A stretch of 64,000 bases of DNA from JAAXGX01 sp965203565 (GTDB lineage: Bacteria > Acidobacteriota > Vicinamibacteria > Vicinamibacterales > UBA8438): assembly GCA_965203565.1 (NCBI GenBank), contig OZ241896.1:2790001-2854000 (forward strand). The letters run 5' to 3'. Below the pieces are notes generated by a model. The model saw only the letters and a program-made list of their open reading frames with translations, was not told the DNA's origin and did no database searches. Positions 59,310 to 64,000 of this stretch are shown here, piece by piece (within the stretch, counting starts at the first letter, position 1; the number at the start of each line of letters is the position of its first letter). A program made the position numbers and the translations under genes.

Positions 59310-60223
59310 GGTTCGGATTCCTTTTCGATCTCGCGCAGCACTGCGTGCGGATCGTACCCGTGCGCCGCCATGACGCCCCCGTGAGTCTTCACCACCCCGC
59401 GCGCCTGCGCCGCGGTCAGATGCCGGCGCCAGTCGCCCGCCTTGCCGGAGCGGAAGAACCGCCGGGTGGCCGGGGCGCGCTCCCGAAACCCTTCCCTCTC
59501 TTCGTTCTTGCGCAGCCGGGCGAAGTCCGCGAAGGCAACGGCTCGCTGCAGCCGGCGTTCGTCCGCCGCGCCGTCCAACGCCAGGAATCGCGCCATCCGC
59601 GCAAGCTGGCCGGCCGTATCGGTCAGCAGGTCCTCGTAGCGCACCCGGAGTACGGGAAACGGCGCGCCGAGCCAGCTTTCGACGTGCCGCGACCAGTCGA
59701 ACAGGCGTTGCCGCATCTGGACGGAACCGTATCCTCCCAACGCGGCGTCGGGATCGTTCACCCGGGCGACGCCTCGGGCAACGTCCGCCCGGCCGACGTG
59801 GAACGTCCAGGAGACGGCGACGTCGAGCGGATTGCGCAGCAGATATATGGCGCCGACGGTCACGTCCTCTGGAAACACGGGCCCGCCGTCCGGGGTGTCG
59901 TGAAAGGCGTCGTGGACCTTGACGAACAGCCGCGTTCCGTCCTGCTCGGCTTGGGCGGCGTGCGCCCGGTACACGCCGGGGCGCAGCCCGTCGGCCTCGT
60001 CGTCAGTGCAATCCGACGACGGCACGCCGGCCAGCTCGTCGAACTGGCTTCGACTGCTCGGCATGAAGGACGGCAACTCGTCGCCGATCCGATTGATGGA
60101 TAGAGCTTCGTCCGACGTGGAAAGAAAGTTGGCCAGCAGCACCCGCGTCCAGGTGTTGCCGGATTTCGGATAGGAGGCCAGCCAGACGAGGCGCCGCCGG
60201 CCCGAGCAGGGATGCGCGCTCAT
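59306..60223 (-). CDS. PAPS-dependent sulfotransferase
   Basis: A 305-residue cytosolic sulfotransferase. The 5'-phosphosulfate-binding loop is YPKSGNTWTR near residue 18, and the 3'-phosphate region has RNPLDVAVSWTFH near residue 123. The C-terminal G-loop area is FRSGKAGDWRRHLTAAQARG. It adds sulfate to an alcohol or phenol, or possibly to a peptide residue in this RiPP-like operon. Its ATG overlaps the original kinase stop as ATGA. Confidence 0.92.
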   Translation of the reverse strand: MSAHPCSGRRRLVWLASYPKSGNTWTRVLLANFLSTSDEALSINRIGDELPSFMPSSRSQFDELAGVPSSDCTDDEADGLRPGVYRAHAAQAEQDGTRLFVKVHDAFHDTPDGGPVFPEDVTVGAIYLLRNPLDVAVSWTFHVGRADVARGVARVNDPDAALGGYGSVQMRQRLFDWSRHVESWLGAPFPVLRVRYEDLLTDTAGQLARMARFLALDGAADERRLQRAVAFADFARLRKNEEREGFRERAPATRRFFRSGKAGDWRRHLTAAQARGVVKTHGGVMAAHGYDPHAVLREIEKESEP

Positions 60224-60323
60224 CCGTTGCGGATCTCCGGTTCTTCCACGCCGTCCGCCGGCGCCGGCAGCGCCGCGGCCAAGTTCGCCATGCCCTCGTC
60301 GAATCGTCCGGTGGCCGTGGGAC
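60220..60323 (-). pseudogene. 3' remnant of the HprK-like kinase gene
   Basis: The last 34 or so codons of the kinase (RPTATGRFDEGMANLAAALP, then ending EEPEIRNG and TGA), separated from the 5' part by the IS. Removing the IS and one GAT repeat restores a 320-codon frame. Confidence 0.85.
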
Positions 60324-60339
60324 GATTGAGGTGGTCCCG

Positions 60340-60890
60340 GTTGTTTGGACAATTCGAGGGCTTCATTAAGGTGTATTCCGGTTGCGAATCATGCCCTCGT
60401 GTTCTTCGTCTGAGGTTGCCCCGATTCTGCGGACAGATTGACGCTTTCGGGTTCAGATCATGCCGTGGTTTTCCGTGGGAGTAAATCCACAATGAAGCGC
60501 TGTGGAACTGTGGGAATCTCGCGGCCTCGGCGCCGGCCCGATCGCCCGCGGTCGCCCGCGAGATTTCCAACGGACTGTGGGCGCCCGTGTCCCCGCTCTG
60601 CGGATGCAGCCCGTTGCGGACCGGGCGTCCACAGGCCGGGCAGGTCCACAGCGCCCGGCGGTGATACGCTGCGCCCTCCGATCCGGCCGGGGCCGCAGCC
60701 ACGACCCGCGGCGCCGAGGGAAGTTCCACGGCACGGCAGGTCCGCGTTCGTCTGCGCGTCGCACCGGCAGCGCCAGCCCGGGACGCGAGCCGCAACACCC
60801 TGCACGGCAACGGCCGTTCGAACCCCGCCGCCGGCAAGACAGGCGCCCGGCAGCCGACGCCCGCAGCTCCCTGTCTCGCTGTTCGGCAGG
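60340..60890. other. Non-coding right part of the IS
   Basis: An unusually long IS3 right end. One minus-strand frame has a zinc-ribbon-like CPACGRPVRNGLHPQ, and a second, degraded end-like segment (CCGATTCTGCGGACAG) lies at about 60421-60436. No confident ORF. Confidence 0.5.
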
Positions 60891-61745
60891 TCACGCCGCC
60901 CGCTCCGCGCCATACACTTCGGCCGGCGTGCGTCCGCCCAACGCCGAGTGCGGACGCACGTGGCTGTAGAACCGCATCCACTCCGCAATCACCCGCTCGG
61001 CTGCGAACCCGTCGCGCAACTCGTGAAGATACACCGCTTCGTACTTCAGCGACCGCCACAGCCGCTCGATGAAGACGTTGTCCAGACACCGCCCCCGGCC
61101 GTCCATCGAGCACCGCGCACCGGCCGCGAGCACCCGCCCGGTGAACGCCGCGCTCGTGAACTGCGCCCCCTGGTCCGTGTTGAAGATGCCCGGCGTAGCG
61201 GTCCGAAGCGCCGCCTCCAGCGCCTCGAGGCAGAAGTCGACGTCCAGCGTGTTCGACAACCGCCATGCCAGCACGTGCCGGCTCGCCCAGTCCATGACGG
61301 CGACCAGATACAGGAAGCCGGCTGCCAGCGGAATATAGGTGATGTCCGCGCACCAGACTTGGTTCGGGCGGTCGATCGTCAGGCCGCCGAGCAGGTACGG
61401 ATAGACGGCATGGTCCGGATGCGGCCGGCTCGTGCGCGGCTGGCGGTAGAGCGCCTCCAGCCCCATCCGGCGCATCAGGCGCCGCACCCGACGACGCCCG
61501 ACCGCCCTGCCCTCGCGCCGCAGGTGGCGCGTCATCTGCCGGCTGCCGTAGAACGGATGCCGCAGCGACAGCGCGTCCATGCGGCGCATCAACGCCAGAT
61601 GCTCCGCGCTTGCCCCCCGCGGCCGGTAGTACACCGACGAGCGGCTGATCCGCAACAAGGCGCATTGGCGGCTGACGCTCAACGCGCCGGCGCGGTCGAG
61701 CAGCTCCAGACGCGCGGCGCGGCTCAGCGTGGGAACCCGCGCAGA
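60891..61745 (-). CDS. IS3-family transposase OrfB (DDE)
   Basis: The catalytic part, about 284 residues: ISRSSVYYRPRG, WCADITYIPL (first Asp), FNTDQGAQFTS (second Asp), ERLWRSLKYEAV (Glu). It is expressed by -1 frameshifting from OrfA. In the present arrangement it is also in frame with the truncated HprK-like gene. Confidence 0.92.
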   Translation of the reverse strand, partial: SARVPTLSRAARLELLDRAGALSVSRQCALLRISRSSVYYRPRGASAEHLALMRRMDALSLRHPFYGSRQMTRHLRREGRAVGRRRVRRLMRRMGLEALYRQPRTSRPHPDHAVYPYLLGGLTIDRPNQVWCADITYIPLAAGFLYLVAVMDWASRHVLAWRLSNTLDVDFCLEALEAALRTATPGIFNTDQGAQFTSAAFTGRVLAAGARCSMDGRGRCLDNVFIERLWRSLKYEAVYLHELRDGFAAERVIAEWMRFYSHVRPHSALGGRTPAEVYGAERAA

Positions 61746-62011
61746 AAAAAATCCCGCTCCACCGTCAACTCGCCGATCTTCGCGTGCAGATCCCGAATCG
61801 TCGTCGCGTGCTCCGACTGCCGGGACGACCTGCGGTCGGCGAAGATCTCCCCCAACCCGTCGACCGCCTGGCGCTTCCAGAGGCTCACCTGATTCGGATG
61901 CACCTCGTGCCGGGCCGCGATCTGCTGCACCGTGCGGTCGCCCCGCAACGCTGCGAGCGCCACCCGCTTCTTGAACTCCGCCGTGAACCGCCGCCGGCGT
62001 CTCGTCGTCAT
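61724..62011 (-). CDS. IS3-family transposase OrfA
   Basis: A 95-residue HTH and leucine-zipper protein (RRFTAEFKKRVALAALRGDR, then QIAARHEVHPNQVSLWKRQ). It ends at a T7 tract, after which a -1 shift leads into OrfB. Confidence 0.92.
   Translation of the reverse strand: MTTRRRRRFTAEFKKRVALAALRGDRTVQQIAARHEVHPNQVSLWKRQAVDGLGEIFADRRSSRQSEHATTIRDLHAKIGELTVERDFFLRGFPR
61745..61751 (-). other. Slippery T7 for -1 frameshifting
   Basis: On the coding strand GAT TTT TTT CTG is OrfA; a -1 shift gives TTT TTT TCT and joins OrfB. Confidence 0.65.
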
Positions 62012-62077
62012 CCCAGCGCCTCCACAAGGCTCTGGAATACACCTTAACGGATTGTCCAAAAATGCGGGACCACCTCA

Positions 62078-62936
62078 GATGAAACAGGAACACGTCCACG
62101 TGCCGGCCCAACGCCGCGAGGCATCGGAAGAGCCGCCGCCGGCCCCAGATGGCCAACGTGAGCCGCAGGCGGTACACGGCGCCGCCGAGCGTCTCCGCGG
62201 CTTGGCGGCCGGAGACGCGTTCGATGCGGAAGGAATCCTCGGCGCCGACGCCGCTCCTCGCTTCGACCAGCGCGTGCAGGGTCCTGAGCCGTCCGGCGAC
62301 GGGCTGCGCCCGCCGCGGCGGCTCCGCATGAACCTTGTCGAACCCCTCGGCCTCACGCACCCGCTCCCGGGGCGTGGCCCCGGTCAGCGCCAGCGCGTCG
62401 GGCCACAACTTGCAATCCTGGTGACCGAAGCACCGCGCTTCCCTGCCGAATGCGGCGGGATCCAGAATCAGCACGTCGTCCGTGAAAAACGGAAAGCCGC
62501 GGCTGCCGAGCGCCGCGGCCAAGGTCGATTTGCCGATGCCCGGAGGACCGGTAAACGCATGGACGCCCCTGCCGACGCTCCCGACCGCGCTCATGTGCAT
62601 GGGCAGCAGGCCACGTTGCAGGGCCAAGGCGGCCCAGGCGGATCCGAGCAGGAAGATCCGGACGTCAGCAGCCGTGGCGTTGTCGCCGGCGGCATAGCGG
62701 ATGGTCGTTCCGTTCTCGACGAGAAAACGGGCGCCGCAGGGCGGGGCGATCAGTATCCGGCCCGGCGCGGATTGGTAAGCAACGCCTTCGGACTCCGCAT
62801 CCGGCAGGGCGTCCGGCACCACCCCGCGCCGGATCGTCACGTCGGCCCCGCACTCTCGCAGCCAGGGCGCCGCCGCACTGCCGAGATCGAGATCCGTATC
62901 GACGGTGAAGGGCACGCGCCCGGTCCACGCCGTCAT
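62078..62936 (-). pseudogene. HprK-like kinase gene, interrupted by the IS
   Basis: 286 codons of an HPr-kinase-like protein of the lasso-peptide modifying type: P-loop GPPGIGKSTLAAALGSRG near residue 140, then FFTDDVLIL. Its ATG overlaps the cyclase stop (ATGA). The IS cut it 34 codons before its end. The present frame reads into the IS and stays open through OrfB, so a 681-residue fusion could be made. Family members phosphorylate a Ser or other hydroxyl in RiPP precursors. Confidence 0.85.
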
Positions 62937-64000
62937 ACCTCGGGGCTCCCGCGCTCCGCCCACCGGATGAAGCGTCCCGTGGCGAGCGCCCGGCTCAGAC
63001 CCGTCGAGGCGAGCAGATGGTCGGGATGGTCCTTGCGCGACAGCGGCGTTTCGGCCGGCCACGTATTCACCAGCCGCAGCAGGCGGTCGAGGTCGAGCCG
63101 GCCGGCGACCGCGGGATCGCCTCGCCACCCGTCGAGCGTCTCCCGAATGCGCGGCAGGTCGCGGCCGATCCGCAAGTGCCGGTCCGCCGCCTGGAAGCCG
63201 AACGGCGCGGACAGCACCTCCACCGGCAGGCGGTCCCGCATGAGACGCCGGATCAGCAGCCGGCTTCGGCCGCGATCGTAGTACTGCTCGTCCGGCAGCC
63301 CGAGGCACCACTCCACGAGCTGGCGATCGCCGAGCGGGTCGCGGAGCGCAACGCCGTGGATGGTCTGCATCGCCAATTGGATCGAGCGGCCGTCGCGCTG
63401 CCGGACGGGACCGGACAGCATCCGCAGCCGGGCGTGCAGGCAGGACGTCGCGCCCTTGAAATGCGGATCGAACCCGCGCCCGCGAGATCGTGCGTCCACG
63501 CGCATGGCGCGGGCGAAATCCGGGTGGATGGCGCTGTAGCGCCGCCAGCCGGGATCCTGGAACGCCAGCCGGCGTGCGGATCGATACAACGGGCCGGGCA
63601 GGTTCGGCACGAGCGCGTGGCGCAGGAACGGGCCGAGCGGACCCCGCCGGCCCCTCGGCAACGCCTTGCGCAACGCTCCGAGGCGGCCGGCCCGCAGCAG
63701 CGCCGCTAGGCGCGGCAGCCCGTTGTAGCTGAGCGTGGCGTTGCCGGAGACGCCGCCGAGGAGCACCGAGCGACCGGCGGCGCGGGCCAACCGCCGGCAT
63801 TCATGGCTCCAATGGAAATTGGGGACGTTGCGCACCGGCGCTTGCGCCAACTCCAGCGTCCGCCGCTCCAAGTGATCGATGCTCAGACCCGCGGCGTCCA
63901 CGAACCGCACGTCCAGGGCCGGATGCTTCCGCGCCAGCGCGCGCACGCCTCCGCTTTCGTCGCCTCCGGGGATCCGTCCGTCCCATCCCGGTTCGGGCAC
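62933..64000 (-). CDS. Asparagine-synthase-type lasso-like cyclase (partial)
   Basis: At least 355 residues of the synthetase domain, running off the right edge. It has LLGGVSGNATLSYNG (a variant of the ATP-binding SGGxDS loop as in lasso-peptide C proteins), LRDPLGDRQLVEWCLGLPDEQ and an end RALATGRFIRWAERG. Lasso cyclases use ATP to join an Asp/Glu side chain to the N-terminus. The N-terminal glutaminase-like domain and precursor gene, if present, are beyond the window. Confidence 0.85.
   Translation of the reverse strand: MPEPGWDGRIPGGDESGGVRALARKHPALDVRFVDAAGLSIDHLERRTLELAQAPVRNVPNFHWSHECRRLARAAGRSVLLGGVSGNATLSYNGLPRLAALLRAGRLGALRKALPRGRRGPLGPFLRHALVPNLPGPLYRSARRLAFQDPGWRRYSAIHPDFARAMRVDARSRGRGFDPHFKGATSCLHARLRMLSGPVRQRDGRSIQLAMQTIHGVALRDPLGDRQLVEWCLGLPDEQYYDRGRSRLLIRRLMRDRLPVEVLSAPFGFQAADRHLRIGRDLPRIRETLDGWRGDPAVAGRLDLDRLLRLVNTWPAETPLSRKDHPDHLLASTGLSRALATGRFIRWAERGSPEV

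Larger units (their letters stand above)
60327..62077 (-). mobile_element. IS3-family insertion sequence, 1751 bp
   Basis: Ends TGAGGTGGTCCC (60327) and GGGACCACCTCA (62077), with inverted repeats extending into TTTGGACAAT and TTAAGGTGTATTCC. A GAT target duplication lies at 60324-60326 and 62078-62080. It encodes OrfA and OrfB with a slippery T7 between them. About 550 bp beyond OrfB has no clear gene. Confidence 0.93.

Overview
This is about 64 kb of GC-rich, densely coding bacterial DNA. The gene content fits an Acidobacteriota genome, probably Vicinamibacteria-like. It has several PQQ beta-propeller proteins, TonB receptors with an N-terminal carboxypeptidase-regulatory domain, LVIVD, NHL and WD40-like secreted propellers, DUF6152, and two members of a secreted 'RTPWGDPDLQG' family. 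This placement is an inference from gene content. I saw no rRNA, tRNA or CRISPR.

Layout. 0.1-6.3 kb (minus): secreted NHL propeller, S9 peptidase, an NCS2 permease with an extra ATPase-like domain, and an Nramp-related transporter. 6.4-9.6 kb (plus): sulfate activation (CysQ, a Sat-CysC fusion, DUF4202). 9.7-12.7 kb (minus): WD40-like lipoprotein and a fused TRAP permease. 13-23.8 kb: alpha/beta hydrolase, rhodanese, HigA-like regulator, NamZ, a MaoC/CitE pair, DUF1499, MBL lipoprotein, a nucleotidyltransferase with a small partner, an 'RTPWGDPDLQG' protein, an LVIVD protein and a PQQ-like propeller. 23.9-26.4 kb (plus): diheme cytochrome c with a PQQ alcohol dehydrogenase. 26.5-28 kb: VapC relic, zincin-like protein and two paralogous small basic proteins. 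28.2-33.3 kb: barrel protein, then a TonB receptor and PepSY protein that look like an iron-uptake pair. 33.4-37.1 kb: an RTX repeat gene and a VapC relic lying between two 137-bp copies of the 3' end of an M23 peptidase gene. 37.1-45.8 kb (minus): a tight run of eight genes (methyltransferase, two-subunit FAD dehydrogenase, chlorite-dismutase-like protein, Nramp-like transporter, ketopantoate reductase, formyl-CoA transferase, M23). 45.9-53.1 kb: barrel protein, large TonB receptor, M1-like peptidase. 53.1-58.7 kb: helicase relic, second 'RTPWGDPDLQG' protein, lipocalin-like lipoprotein, PQQ dehydrogenase, DUF6152. 58.8-64 kb (minus): a lasso-peptide-like operon (AsnB-type cyclase, HprK-like kinase, sulfotransferase, PqqD/RRE protein) linked by ATGA overlaps and broken by a 1751-bp IS3-family element.

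Most unusual points. (1) A previously unlabelled family of about 158-bp elements ends in inverted CAGCCCGTGG/CCACGGGCTG. There are three full copies and at least six partial copies, and some appear to supply stop codons, start codons or promoters to neighbouring genes. (2) A 14-G tract sits between TTGACA and a -10-like box upstream of the RTX gene, the usual layout of a phase-variable promoter. (3) The RiPP-like operon has a clean IS3 insertion with a GAT target duplication, and the original kinase frame can be reconstructed exactly.
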